Below are positions 36,604 through 46,929 of a stretch of DNA of 64,000 bases, one piece after another. Source of the DNA: Paenibacillus sp. Root444D2. GTDB lineage: Bacteria; Bacillota; Bacilli; Paenibacillales; NBRC-103111. How positions within the stretch are numbered: the first letter of the stretch is position 1; each line of letters starts with the position of its first letter. Under the pieces are notes generated by a model. The model did no database searches. It saw nothing but the letters and a program-made list of their open reading frames with translations, and was not told the origin of the DNA. A program made the position numbers and the translations under genes. Location of the stretch: contig NZ_LMEO01000016.1 in NCBI RefSeq assembly GCF_001426375.1, forward strand, positions 1 to 64,000, read 5' to 3'.

Positions 36604-36675
36604 GTTTCATCTAGTGAAACTCAATTTCATTAATCCCTCTACATCAAGTATAGCGTTTCGCTGTGTATGAGTAAA
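36604..36675 (-). promoter_or_regulatory. acnA promoter with IclR-type operator
   Basis: On the minus strand: TTTACT (36675-36670), 17-bp spacer, TATACT (36652-36647). Downstream, within the leader, GTTTCA-TCTAG-TGAAAC (36604-36620) shares both 6-bp arms with the dyad at the iclR-type promoter. The dyad ends about 37 nt before the start codon, a place where a bound repressor would block elongation or initiation. Confidence 0.6.
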
Positions 36676-36762
36676 GATTAATTTCAATCATTTTTACCGT
36701 CAAAATGTCATATATTGAATCAATTCAAAGCAATTCGGGCTCGTCCTAAGGAGGATACCAAG

Positions 36763-37782
36763 ATGTCCTGGAAAACAGCGCTCTATAACTACGTTCATGC
36801 TAAGAACCAGGCAGAGATCGAAGGCTCTGCTGCACATTTGGAAGCTTATGTCTCAGACAGCGCTTTTGTACGGAAACAGGATGTCAAGGTGCGTAGGCTC
36901 CTGAACAGTTATCGCGACCGTGATGCGAAATTGCTGCGTGGAGAAACAAAGCTGCGTCTTACTGGTGTCAAAGAATCGCCACAAGTGATTATCGCGGATA
37001 TCCATTTACATCGGTTTCTAAACTATCGGATTGGTTCCATCGAACACCTAGAGGAACGTATTGAACCTGAACGTGTGTTCATTGATAGCGCGGCGAACCG
37101 CTGGCAGGTCCGATACACAGAAACTCTCCATGGAGAAAAGTCGCTTCCGAGCAAACAGCGAGGCGTCTTTTTGCCTGATCATGAAGGTTTTGTGGATGGG
37201 CTTCGCAGAGCGCCCTCACTACCTTATATTAATCATAGTATACTCAACAGCGGTGCTCAGGAATCAGCTCCCCGCAAAATCATTTATAATCGTGCCAAAG
37301 TGGTCCAGTATGCAGAAACTTGGTGGCAAACCCCGAATCCGAAATACGAGGAATTTGAAGTCGACTGTACGAATTTTGTATCGCAATGCCTCTTTGCAGG
37401 CGGGGCTCCAATGGACTATACTGGGAAAAGGGATTTGGGCTGGTGGTATGCTGGCAAAAAAGGCAATCAAGAGCTTTGGAGCTATAGTTGGGCTGTTGCC
37501 AATAGCCTGCAAACATTCCTCTCCCATAGCCGCAGAGGTCTGCAAGGGCATGCGATCAATGATCCGAGCGAGCTTCAACCGGGAGATACAATTAGCTACG
37601 ACTGGGATGGCGATGGCCGCTTTCAGCACAATACGATTGTGATAGGCAAAGATGCTAACGGGATGCCGCTGGTCAATGCGCATACATATAATAGCCGTAA
37701 TCGCTATTGGGCTTATAAGGATTCACCTGCTTGGACAGAGAGGACGAAGTACGTTTTCTTTCGGGTCGCTGATCAGATGTAA
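36763..37782 (+). CDS. Amidase-domain protein (Amidase_6-like)
   Basis: A 339-residue protein with no obvious signal peptide. The C-terminal domain (about 185-335) matches the Amidase_6 type: KVVQYAETWWQTPNPKYEEF, nucleophile Cys in VDCTNFVSQCLFAGG, later PGDTISYDWDGDG and FQHNTIVIG with the His. The N-terminal 170 residues are of unknown kind. In spore formers such proteins are often linked to wall peptides, but that is inference. AAGGAGGA before ATG 36763 fixes the start. It is divergent from acnA. Confidence 0.85.
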   Translation: MSWKTALYNYVHAKNQAEIEGSAAHLEAYVSDSAFVRKQDVKVRRLLNSYRDRDAKLLRGETKLRLTGVKESPQVIIADIHLHRFLNYRIGSIEHLEERIEPERVFIDSAANRWQVRYTETLHGEKSLPSKQRGVFLPDHEGFVDGLRRAPSLPYINHSILNSGAQESAPRKIIYNRAKVVQYAETWWQTPNPKYEEFEVDCTNFVSQCLFAGGAPMDYTGKRDLGWWYAGKKGNQELWSYSWAVANSLQTFLSHSRRGLQGHAINDPSELQPGDTISYDWDGDGRFQHNTIVIGKDANGMPLVNAHTYNSRNRYWAYKDSPAWTERTKYVFFRVADQM

Positions 37783-37821
37783 ATAGGAAGAGGAAATGCA
37801 AATACTAGACGGAGGTACGTA

Positions 37822-38970
37822 ATGAGCCGCAAAATACGAATTGGACTAATTTATGGGGGGAAATCCGGAGAGCATGACGTGTCCCTGCAAACAGCATTGG
37901 CGGTTATGAAAGCTTTGGACTTCAATAAATATGAGATTACACCGTTTTATATATCCAAAAAAGGCGAATGGAGAAGCGGTGCCCCCCTACTAGGTCCGGC
38001 TGAATCCAAGGAAGTACTGACATTTAGCAGTGGAGTTACCGCTGCAGCCGCACCTGTTTCCAATGCTTTGGCCCCCATATTCGGGTCCATTCAGACAAAA
38101 GGTGATGTGGCTATAGCTGCAACGAATACAGCTGGTATGAAGGACACAGGCTTAGATGTTATTTTCCCACTTTTACATGGCACATTCGGCGAAGATGGGA
38201 CCATTCAAGGATTACTTGAAATGGCGAACATTCCATATGTAGGTGCAGGCGTGCTTGCATCAGCTGTCGGGATGGATAAAGTCATGATGAAGAAGGTTTT
38301 CGCACAAGAAGGGCTTCCGCAGTGTATTTTCCGTCATTTCACACGTACCGAGTGGGAAAAGAACCGTGCATATCACCTGATCGAGCTCGAAACGGCTATC
38401 GGATATCCATGCTTCGTGAAGCCGGCTAATCTAGGCTCCAGTGTCGGTATTTCCAAAGCAAGAAATCAAGAAGAATTAATTAAAGCGGTCAATTTTGCTT
38501 TCCAATATGATCGCAAAGTCATTATTGAAGAGAATATCGACGCCCGCGAGATTGAAGTCGCCGTTCTGGGCAATGATGAACCAATTGCTTCGGTTGCTGG
38601 TGAAATCGTGTCCTCGAACGAATTTTACGATTATAAAGCGAAATATATGGATGGCAAATCAGCGATGGTTATTCCTGCAGACATCCCAGAAGAAACGTCC
38701 GAGCAGATCCGACAGCTGGCGCTTCAAGCATTCCTGGCTGTGGACGGCAGCGGCTTATCGCGTGTTGATTTTTTCTTAGGCAAAATCGATCAGAAGATCT
38801 ATATCAATGAAATCAATACGATGCCGGGCTTTACACCATTCAGCATGTACCCACTGCTATGGAAAGAAACCGGTAAACCATACACAGAACTTCTCGATGA
38901 TCTTATTCGTCTAGCTATCGAACGGCATACAGCGAAGCAGAGTATCCAATATTCTTTTGATGTGGAGTAG
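37822..38970 (+). CDS. ddl: D-alanine--D-alanine ligase
   Basis: ATP-grasp enzyme that makes the D-Ala-D-Ala dipeptide of peptidoglycan; 382 residues, slightly longer than the common 360. Motifs: YGGKSGEHDVSLQTA at the N-terminus, FPLLHGTFGEDGTIQGLLE, MDKVMMKKVF, FVKPANLGSSVGISKA, and EINTMPGFTPFSMYP at the end. The residue pattern is the D-Ala type and not the D-lactate type as far as can be judged by eye. It is followed directly by a 105-residue protein gene. Confidence 0.95.
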   Translation: MSRKIRIGLIYGGKSGEHDVSLQTALAVMKALDFNKYEITPFYISKKGEWRSGAPLLGPAESKEVLTFSSGVTAAAAPVSNALAPIFGSIQTKGDVAIAATNTAGMKDTGLDVIFPLLHGTFGEDGTIQGLLEMANIPYVGAGVLASAVGMDKVMMKKVFAQEGLPQCIFRHFTRTEWEKNRAYHLIELETAIGYPCFVKPANLGSSVGISKARNQEELIKAVNFAFQYDRKVIIEENIDAREIEVAVLGNDEPIASVAGEIVSSNEFYDYKAKYMDGKSAMVIPADIPEETSEQIRQLALQAFLAVDGSGLSRVDFFLGKIDQKIYINEINTMPGFTPFSMYPLLWKETGKPYTELLDDLIRLAIERHTAKQSIQYSFDVE

Positions 38971-38976
38971 ATGCAA

Positions 38977-39294
38977 ATGGGATTTCAAACGGAGTTCAAT
39001 TCAGTCTGCAAGTTTAAGTCCGCGCAGGAGCTTTATGAGCTTCTAGAGTACGGCCGCGGCAAAATGGTGAAGAGCGGCTTCCGCGTCTTCCCAACCGGTC
39101 AGAAGGTCATTGCTTACACGCCGGAGAATCAGGCGATTGCCATTGTCCGAATCGTTGCCTCTATCGCGGAAATCAATTTCCAAGGAGATGAAGTGACGCA
39201 AGTGGAGATGGAGCTCATTCGCCGTCTGACGGAAGAAGAGTCACGGATTCAAACCTCACTTGCTTATGAGATGTTTTTCGGTGAGCAAGCATAG
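38977..39294 (+). CDS. Small soluble protein following ddl
   Basis: A 105-residue protein, MGFQTEFNSVCKFK.., with alternating strands and helices and no membrane segment. Its overall look recalls small DUF2584-like proteins of Bacillales, but I am not certain. The ddl stop is 6 nt upstream; ATG 38977 is preferred over ATG 38971 because GTGGAG is 9 nt from it. Co-transcription with ddl is very likely, and a terminator follows. Confidence 0.75.
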   Translation: MGFQTEFNSVCKFKSAQELYELLEYGRGKMVKSGFRVFPTGQKVIAYTPENQAIAIVRIVASIAEINFQGDEVTQVEMELIRRLTEEESRIQTSLAYEMFFGEQA

Positions 39295-39305
39295 CTTTAA
39301 TTAGA

Positions 39306-39337
39306 AGACATCGTCCGATAGGGACGGTGTCTTTTTT
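39306..39337 (+). terminator. Terminator of the ddl operon
   Basis: AGACATCGTCC-gatag-GGACGGTGTCT followed by TTTTTT. Confidence 0.92.
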
Positions 39338-39371
39338 GCAGCTATTTCACTGTTGGAGCAATCTTGCAGTT

Positions 39372-40110
39372 CCGAAATAGTTCGTTTTACATTCTGTAAT
39401 GATGTTTTTCATCACTAAAGTTTGCACGGGGTGGAAAAGTACCTCCATAGCGATGAAAAACATGCCTACATGGTTGAGTCTCAGCCGAAATAGTCCATTT
39501 TCCGCTCTGTAAGGATGATTTTCATCATTAACGTATGCACGAGGTGGAAAAGTAACTCCTTAACGATGAAAAACATGCTTATATGATGAGCTTGCAGCTG
39601 AAATGGTCCATTTTCGGCTCCATAAGGATGATTTTCATCACTAACGTATGCACGAAGTGGAGAAGTAACTCCATAACGATGAAAAACATGCTTATATGAT
39701 TAGCTTGCAGCTGAAATGGTCCGTTTTCGGCTCCATAAGGATGATTTTCATCACTAACGTATGCGTGGGGAAAGAAAAGTGCTTCCATAACGATGAAAAA
39801 CATGCTTATATGATGAGCTTGCAGCTGAAATGGTCCGTTTTCGGCTCCATAAGGATGATTTTCATCACTACCGTATGCGCGAAGCGGAAAAGTAACTCCT
39901 TACGATGAAAAACATGCTTATATGATGAGCTTGCAGCTCAAATGGTCCGTTTTCGGCTCCATAAGGATGATTTTCATCATTAACGTATGCACGAGGTGGA
40001 AAAGCACCTTCATAGCGATGAAAAACATGCTTACACGATGAGGTCGTGCAGATATATAGTCCGTTCGCCACTCTCTAGGGATGTATTTCATCACTAATAT
40101 AAGCGTTAGG
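39372..40110. repeat. Tandem hairpin array with 113-bp period (family P)
   Basis: About six and a half units of 113 bp. Each has GATGATTTTCATC (a 13-bp dyad; centres 39407, 39520, 39633, 39746, 39860, 39972, 40086) and CGATGAAAAACATGC (weak dyad; centres 39458, 39571, 39684, 39798, 39910, 40023). Steps alternate 50-52 and 62-63 bp throughout. Between them lie smaller dyads such as TGGAG-aagtaa-CTCCA. The last unit is degenerate. Frames across the array give repeated peptides on the minus strand without ribosome sites and are not called as genes. Confidence 0.9.
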
Positions 40111-40234
40111 GGTAAAGTACCTCCACGTCAAAAGTCGCTCTCTCCATAGGTACTACAAGAACTTAGTACTTATTCTAACTAGTTTGAAGAACTACAATGT
40201 ACTTAGTAGATATTCAGATTGGAGTGTGAAAAGG

Positions 40235-40552
40235 ATGAGACAAACGTTCTTGACGGACAGGAAGTTTATTGCCTATTGGCTTTTCAATATTGGCTTAGGT
40301 ATACCAACTCCATATGTACTTATTTATTTGATCTTTGGGTTTTATGGCTTTATGTCGCCTCCAACGATGCAGGCTCGGTATATGGCTGCGGGGGTACTTT
40401 GCGTCTACTTGTTGGTTTGGTTTATCGGAAATTATATGTGTTTGCGAAAAGAAGATCGAGGCACCAAGTTCGGTATGTTAGCGTTAAGCCTGCTGCCATT
40501 GGCGATTTCGTCTTTTATCAGCTTCAAAATCATAGCATCCATCTCATCCTAA
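40235..40552 (+). CDS. Small membrane protein, 105 residues
   Basis: Three hydrophobic helices (about 13-37, 50-68, 80-103) with short charged turns (LRKEDRGTKFG). I chose ATG 40235, which follows GGAG at about 10 nt; upstream TTG extension has no ribosome site. It lies just after the hairpin array and has no recognisable family. Confidence 0.6.
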   Translation: MRQTFLTDRKFIAYWLFNIGLGIPTPYVLIYLIFGFYGFMSPPTMQARYMAAGVLCVYLLVWFIGNYMCLRKEDRGTKFGMLALSLLPLAISSFISFKIIASISS

Positions 40553-40693
40553 TTAGGTGAGTTGTGTATGTGCTGCTCCTCCAGAGGGTACCCTATGAAA
40601 GGAATTTTTGCATCAATTATAACAATGCATTCGTTCAATAGGACGATGTAAGCCGTTTATCCTTGCATACTCTTCTTGGAGGTTAACCTTTAA

Positions 40694-41683
40694 ATGATTA
40701 TTCGCCTTGGGTATGTGGCTATGTCGACGGTAGTCAAGAACGCTTCCCCTTCCAAAACGATGACAGTCACGAACTTCAGCAAGCTTCTGGATCGAGATGC
40801 GGCCATTCGGAAGCTAGAGCGGCTTGGCGCCGAAAATTTGCATAATACGCTTAGATTGCTCAGGCACAACCGTGCGCATGACATCATGGTATTTCGCTTT
40901 TCCTCCAGGCTGATCCCCCTCATTGGACATGAATTGTTAGGTGACTGGGACCCAATTACCACGCTTTCTGCTGAATTCCAAGAACTTGGCAGCTACGCTA
41001 AGCAGTCTGGCATGCGCGTAAGCTTTCATCCGGATCATTTCACCGTCCTGAGTACGCCAAAGGAAGATGTGCTGCAGAAATCAGTGGAGGATCTAGAGCG
41101 GCATACGGCTATGCTTAACGCGATGGGACTGGGTATGGAAGCCATGTGCAATATTCATGTAGGTGGTTCTTACGGCGATAAAGAGAAAGCAGCTAAGCGA
41201 TTTATTCAGAATTTTTCCGCGCTGCGCCTTGACATTCAGAGGCGGATCACCCTTGAGAATGATGATAAAACCTTTACTGCGCAAGAGACACTTGAGATTG
41301 CAGAAAAGGTGGGAGCGCCTATGGTGCTGGATATTCATCATCATGCGGTCAACAACAACGGGGAGGATGCGGCAGATCTCTGGCCGCGGATCCGACAAAC
41401 GTGGTCTAGACAGGAGAGTGAGCAGTCGGAACAGACCGTAAACTTACTCCCGCCGAAAATCCATGTTTCAAGTCCAAAAAGTGAAACGGATCTAAGAAGT
41501 CATGCTGACTACGTGGAAGTAGGGCCTCTCTTCGCATTCCTACGTGCTATTGCGCCGGCCACGCCAAATCTCGATATCATGATTGAAGCGAAGATGAAGG
41601 ATGAAGCGTTATTTCGCCTCATGGAAGACCTCAAGATGCAAGAGGGAGTCAAGGTTCTCGATCAAGCCTCCATCCAGCTATAG
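40694..41683 (+). CDS. uvsE: UV DNA damage endonuclease
   Basis: TIM-barrel endonuclease that nicks 5' of UV photoproducts, 329 residues. The N-terminus IRLGYVAMST is the family start. Metal and active-site residues are in MVFRFSSRLIPL, VSFHPDHFTVL, NIHVGGSYGDKEKA, ITLENDDKTF, VLDIHHHAVNN and IMIEAKMKDEAL. All are in order and intact. GGAGGTTAACC is the upstream ribosome site region. It is monocistronic, before fabI. Confidence 0.93.
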   Translation: MIIRLGYVAMSTVVKNASPSKTMTVTNFSKLLDRDAAIRKLERLGAENLHNTLRLLRHNRAHDIMVFRFSSRLIPLIGHELLGDWDPITTLSAEFQELGSYAKQSGMRVSFHPDHFTVLSTPKEDVLQKSVEDLERHTAMLNAMGLGMEAMCNIHVGGSYGDKEKAAKRFIQNFSALRLDIQRRITLENDDKTFTAQETLEIAEKVGAPMVLDIHHHAVNNNGEDAADLWPRIRQTWSRQESEQSEQTVNLLPPKIHVSSPKSETDLRSHADYVEVGPLFAFLRAIAPATPNLDIMIEAKMKDEALFRLMEDLKMQEGVKVLDQASIQL

Positions 41684-41783
41684 GCATTCAGATTTAATTC
41701 TTGAATTGTTGGACAAAATGGGGTACTTTGGAGAGTGGGAATGAACGACGCACAATCCATTGTGAGAGGGGCTTCTTAATACC

Positions 41784-42554
41784 ATGAGTCAATTGTTAAC
41801 CGGAAAAAATATACTTGTAATGGGTGTTGCCAACGACCGCAGCATCGCTTGGGCTATTGCTCAATCCTTAGCGGCACAGGGAGCTAATCTTGTTTTTACG
41901 TTTGAAAATGAGCGTGTTGAAGAACGCGTTCGCAAGCTCGCAGACACGATTCCAGGCTCAACCTTGATGCCTTGCAATGTAACTGTAGATGCTGAGATCG
42001 AAACACTTGCATCCACACTTAAAGAGAAGTTCGGTGTGCTGCACGGCCTTGTACATAGTATTGCTTTTGCTAAAACCGAAGAGCTGGACGGGCTATTCGT
42101 TGACACATCGCGTGATGGTTTCGCATTAGCGCATGACATCAGCGCATACTCCCTTGTAGCGGTATCAAAACGGATTTACCCGCTGATGACAGAGGGCGGC
42201 AGCATCATGACGATGACTTACCTCGGCGCTGAGCGCGCGATGAAGAACTACAACGTCATGGGCGTTGCCAAAGCAGCGCTGGAAGCAAGCGTGCGCTACC
42301 TGGCAAATGATCTCGGTCAATTCGGCATTCGCGTCAACGGGATCTCCGCTGGCCCGATTCGTACCTTGGCTGCCAAAGGCATCAAAGACTTTAACTCCAT
42401 CCTGCGCCAAGTGGAAGAGAAAGCACCGCTGCGCAAAACAACGGATACAGCCGAAGTCGGCGACACAGCAATGTTCTTGATGAGTAACCTTTCCCGCGGT
42501 ATCACGGGTGAAGTTATCTATGTAGACGGTGGATATCATATCGTTGGCATTTAA
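41784..42554 (+). CDS. fabI: Enoyl-[acyl-carrier-protein] reductase FabI
   Basis: NAD(P)H-dependent reductase for the last step of the fatty acid elongation cycle, 256 residues, a short-chain dehydrogenase. The cofactor loop is VMGVANDRSIAWAIAQ; VHSIAFAK, the catalytic Tyr-x6-Lys in YNVMGVAKAALE, and SAGPIRTLAAKGI are the FabI-specific marks. GAGAGGGGC precedes the ATG. It is monocistronic with a strong terminator. No FapR-type operator was found upstream by eye. Confidence 0.95.
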   Translation: MSQLLTGKNILVMGVANDRSIAWAIAQSLAAQGANLVFTFENERVEERVRKLADTIPGSTLMPCNVTVDAEIETLASTLKEKFGVLHGLVHSIAFAKTEELDGLFVDTSRDGFALAHDISAYSLVAVSKRIYPLMTEGGSIMTMTYLGAERAMKNYNVMGVAKAALEASVRYLANDLGQFGIRVNGISAGPIRTLAAKGIKDFNSILRQVEEKAPLRKTTDTAEVGDTAMFLMSNLSRGITGEVIYVDGGYHIVGI

Positions 42555-42572
42555 ACCCGCATACTAAGAAAT

Positions 42573-42607
42573 TCCGTATTGCCTTATGGGTGATACGGTT
42601 TTTTTAC
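42573..42607 (+). terminator. Terminator of fabI
   Basis: CCGTAT..GCC / GGGT..ATACGG stem followed by TTTTTTT. Confidence 0.87.
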
Positions 42608-42743
42608 GCAAAAAACAGGCTGATTCTAGTTAAAATGTAAAATTATACGAATATTTTGGGATGAAACGCACTAGTATTTAAAACGTATAATTTACTATAC
42701 TGGAGTTACTAATTAAATTAATGAAAAGAAAGAGTTGATATAA

Positions 42744-43604
42744 ATGGTTGATAGTAAGGTGGAGCCTTTCGTGGTGGGCAGTAAGAGCTTTACAGCGGTG
42801 GCCATTAATACGGCAGCCAAGGCTGGGCAATGGATTAAGAGCAAGCTGGGGGACATTAATAGCGTGGATACGAAGTACTCCTCGCAAGATTTGGTCACTG
42901 AGGTCGATAAAGGTTCTGAGAAGTTAATTCGTAATTTGATTATGACTCACTTTCCAGACCATTCCATTCTTGGTGAGGAAGGCGTGGAGCCTGGACCAGC
43001 GGCTTCGGCCAAAGCACTTCAAGCGATGAGTGAGGAGGAGTATCTCTGGATCGTGGATCCGATTGATGGGACGACGAACTTCGTTCACGGCTTTCCGTTC
43101 TACTCGGTTTCGATTGCGCTGGCACATAAGGGTGAAATTATCGTAGGTGTCGTCTATGACCCTTCTCGTGATGAACTGTTCGTCGCAGAAAAAGGGAAAG
43201 GCGCCTATATGCATGGTAATAAGACGACGGTTTCGCTCGATAGCAAGCTATCCGAGAGCTTGGTGGCAACCGGCTTTCCTGCGGACCGTGACGGCGCGCT
43301 CCCGATCAATCTTAAAGGGACGCTGGCTTTGGCACCGAAGGTAAGAAATCTTCGCTCGGGCGGATCAGCAGCGCTGCATATGGCTTACGTCGCAGCAGGA
43401 CGATTAAGCGGGTTCTGGGAGATTGGTCTTAGTGCATGGGATGTTGCTGCAGGCTCGTTATTGATTCAAGAATCCGGCGGTAAAGTGAGCGATACGGCTG
43501 GGAATCCATACAAGCTTGCCGTGCGAAATGTGCTTGCTACCAATGGTCATATTCATGACGAACTTCAGCAGGAATTGGCTGGAGCGGGAGCGACAGGTTT
43601 GTAA
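42744..43604 (+). CDS. Inositol monophosphatase family protein
   Basis: Metal-dependent sugar-phosphate phosphatase, 286 residues. Metal sites are seen in ILGEEG (Glu), WIVDPIDGTTNFVHG (Asp pair) and LSAWDVAAGSLLIQESGG (C-terminal Asp). It may act on inositol phosphate, fructose-1,6-bisphosphate or PAP; sequence alone does not say. The ribosome site is weak (AAAGAGTTG), and the first 20 residues are less typical, so a later start is possible. A promoter with TATACT lies about 50 bp upstream. Confidence 0.88.
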   Translation: MVDSKVEPFVVGSKSFTAVAINTAAKAGQWIKSKLGDINSVDTKYSSQDLVTEVDKGSEKLIRNLIMTHFPDHSILGEEGVEPGPAASAKALQAMSEEEYLWIVDPIDGTTNFVHGFPFYSVSIALAHKGEIIVGVVYDPSRDELFVAEKGKGAYMHGNKTTVSLDSKLSESLVATGFPADRDGALPINLKGTLALAPKVRNLRSGGSAALHMAYVAAGRLSGFWEIGLSAWDVAAGSLLIQESGGKVSDTAGNPYKLAVRNVLATNGHIHDELQQELAGAGATGL

Positions 43605-43617
43605 GCTCGATTTATTG

Positions 43618-45284
<1,667 letters not shown>

Positions 45285-45308
45285 TCGAATAGATGCAAAG
45301 CATGGAGA

Positions 45309-45338
45309 AGAGAGTCACAATGTGGCTTTCTTTTTTCT
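45309..45338 (+). terminator. Terminator of glpK
   Basis: AGAGAGTCAC-aat-GTGGCTTTCT stem with G-T pairs, followed by TTTTTCTG. Confidence 0.75.
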
Positions 45339-45436
45339 GTATTTTTCAATGAGACGGATCAATTGTGGTTGCCTGATTGGCCTGAGTACTCCGAATGCTG
45401 CGATTCCGACTAGAGATTATCTCTTGCCCGTCGAAC

Positions 45437-45684
45437 TGTTGTATTTTGTGCAACAATCCGGCGGTTTCTTTGGACAAATTGGCTTTTTGTTGTACCGAGT
45501 ACAACATTTTGGTGCGAATCGCTCAGAAATTGGCGTTTTAAGCTCGAATTGTTGTACGAAACACAACAATAGCAGGCTACTCTGGCGTAAGGAAGGTGTA
45601 TTGTTGCACAAAATACAACTTGGACTATCGATAGTTTAAACATATACGTCTTCGGCGTAACTTTCTATGAAATAACCTTTACAA
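45437..45684. repeat. Four-hairpin element, family A copy 3, with downstream box
   Basis: Four TTGTTGTA/TACAACAA-like dyads have centres near 45446, 45497, 45559 and 45610, steps of 51, 62 and 51 bp. They are followed by GTTTAAACATATACGTCTT and CGGCGTAA (45634-45660), a box shared with the decayed copy at 27912-27940, and both are followed by AACCTTTAC. The segment 45685-45810 shows nothing further. Confidence 0.8.
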
Positions 45685-45813
45685 ACTTACTTTTTTTTAA
45701 AATTCGCTTATCTAGGCAGCTTTCAGAAGGGGGGAGAACGGGAGAGAGATTGTTGAAATTATCCGTCACTTGATCGAGGTTCTCGAGCTATTAACACGGT
45801 AAGTCAAGTCTGG

Positions 45814-45870
45814 TGTAAACGCTCAACATGGACTATAATATGAGGTATATCGTATATTTAAACGTTTCAA
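45814..45870 (+). promoter_or_regulatory. kdgK promoter with cre-like site and LacI-type operator
   Basis: TATAAT at 45834 is a clear -10 box with a weak -35. TGTAAACGCTCAAC (45814-45827), 12 of 14 to the cre consensus, lies just before it. TTTAAACGTTTCAA (45857-45870), with the central AAACGTTT expected for LacI-family repressors, lies just after it. Bacillus KdgR is a LacI-family repressor, so ketodeoxygluconate control is a reasonable inference. Confidence 0.5.
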
Positions 45871-45922
45871 TTAATTAACTGGACACGTACAGGCGTGATC
45901 GGGAAATGGATGGAGAGCTTCT

Positions 45923-46900
45923 ATGACAGCAAATACACAATCGCATTCAGGATCTGGCCCAGATATCATTACTTTTGGGGAAACGATGGCACTGCTCATG
46001 CCTTCCAGTGGCAAGGGACTGGAGTACTCATCTGAGCTTCATAGCTTGTTTGGTGGTGCCGAAAGTAATGTTGCTATTGGCATATCGCGCCTTGGTTGCA
46101 AGGTTGGCTGGTTTGGACGGTTAGGCAAAGATCCATTAGGTCGCATGATTTTCAAAAAAATCCGTGGTGAAGGCGTCGATGTTTCACGCGCTGAGCTGAC
46201 AGCAGAAGCGCCTACGGGACTGATGATGCGCGAAGTACTAATGGGTAAAACGTCTGTTTACTACTATCGTAAAAATTCAGCTGCTAGTCACATGAGTGCG
46301 AAGCATCTGGATGAGGCTTATATCGCTGGGGCCAAAATATTGCATATCACAGGCATCACTCCTGCCTTAAGCGAATCTTGTAAAGAGGCGGCTTTCGAAG
46401 CTGTTCGAATGGCTCGTAAGCATGGCGTCAAGGTCAGCTTTGATCCTAATTTGCGTTTGAAGCTTTGGAGTGTGGAAGAGGCACGTCCCGTGCTGTTAGA
46501 ACTAGCTAAGCTGTCTGATATTTTCTTACCTGGTTTAGATGAATTGAAGCTGCTCTACCAGACAGAGGACTGGGATGTTATCGTGAGCAAGCTGCGTGAA
46601 TTATCAGCGATATCCATCGTCAAAGGCGGGGAAAATGAGACGTACGTCGTAACCTCTGACAGCGTTACAGCAGTTCCTTATTTCAAAGCGGAGCATGTGG
46701 TCGATACCGTTGGAGCGGGTGATGGGTTCTGTGCGGGCTTTTTGGTTGGCTTGTTAAAAGAGTATGAATATGCGGAAGCCGTGCGCATCGGCAACCTTGT
46801 GGGCTCCCTGATCGTTCAGACCGAGGGAGACTGGGAAGGCGCTCCGACTTGGGAACAAGTGGATGCCGTACTTAACGATGTTAAACATATAGAACGTTAA
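45923..46900 (+). CDS. kdgK: 2-dehydro-3-deoxygluconokinase (PfkB family)
   Basis: Phosphorylates 2-keto-3-deoxygluconate in pectin/hexuronate breakdown; 325 residues of the PfkB sugar kinase family. GGAESNVAIGISRLG and the C-terminal DTVGAGDGFCAGFLVGLL, with the catalytic Asp, are intact. YYYRKNSAASHM is usual for KdgK. The neighbour kdgA, 29 bp downstream, supports the substrate. GGAGAGC precedes the ATG. Confidence 0.92.
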   Translation: MTANTQSHSGSGPDIITFGETMALLMPSSGKGLEYSSELHSLFGGAESNVAIGISRLGCKVGWFGRLGKDPLGRMIFKKIRGEGVDVSRAELTAEAPTGLMMREVLMGKTSVYYYRKNSAASHMSAKHLDEAYIAGAKILHITGITPALSESCKEAAFEAVRMARKHGVKVSFDPNLRLKLWSVEEARPVLLELAKLSDIFLPGLDELKLLYQTEDWDVIVSKLRELSAISIVKGGENETYVVTSDSVTAVPYFKAEHVVDTVGAGDGFCAGFLVGLLKEYEYAEAVRIGNLVGSLIVQTEGDWEGAPTWEQVDAVLNDVKHIER

Positions 46901-46929
46901 ATGCTTGAAAAAGAAAGGTGTAGATTCTA

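Noticed and set aside
39579-40071. Minus-strand frames with repeated MFFIVME-like peptides in the family P array
   Set aside because: They are by-products of the 113-bp repeat and have no translation signals.
42672-42722. FapR-type operator near fabI and the phosphatase gene
   Set aside because: No TTAGTACC..GGTACTAA-like dyad was found; only AT-rich promoter DNA.
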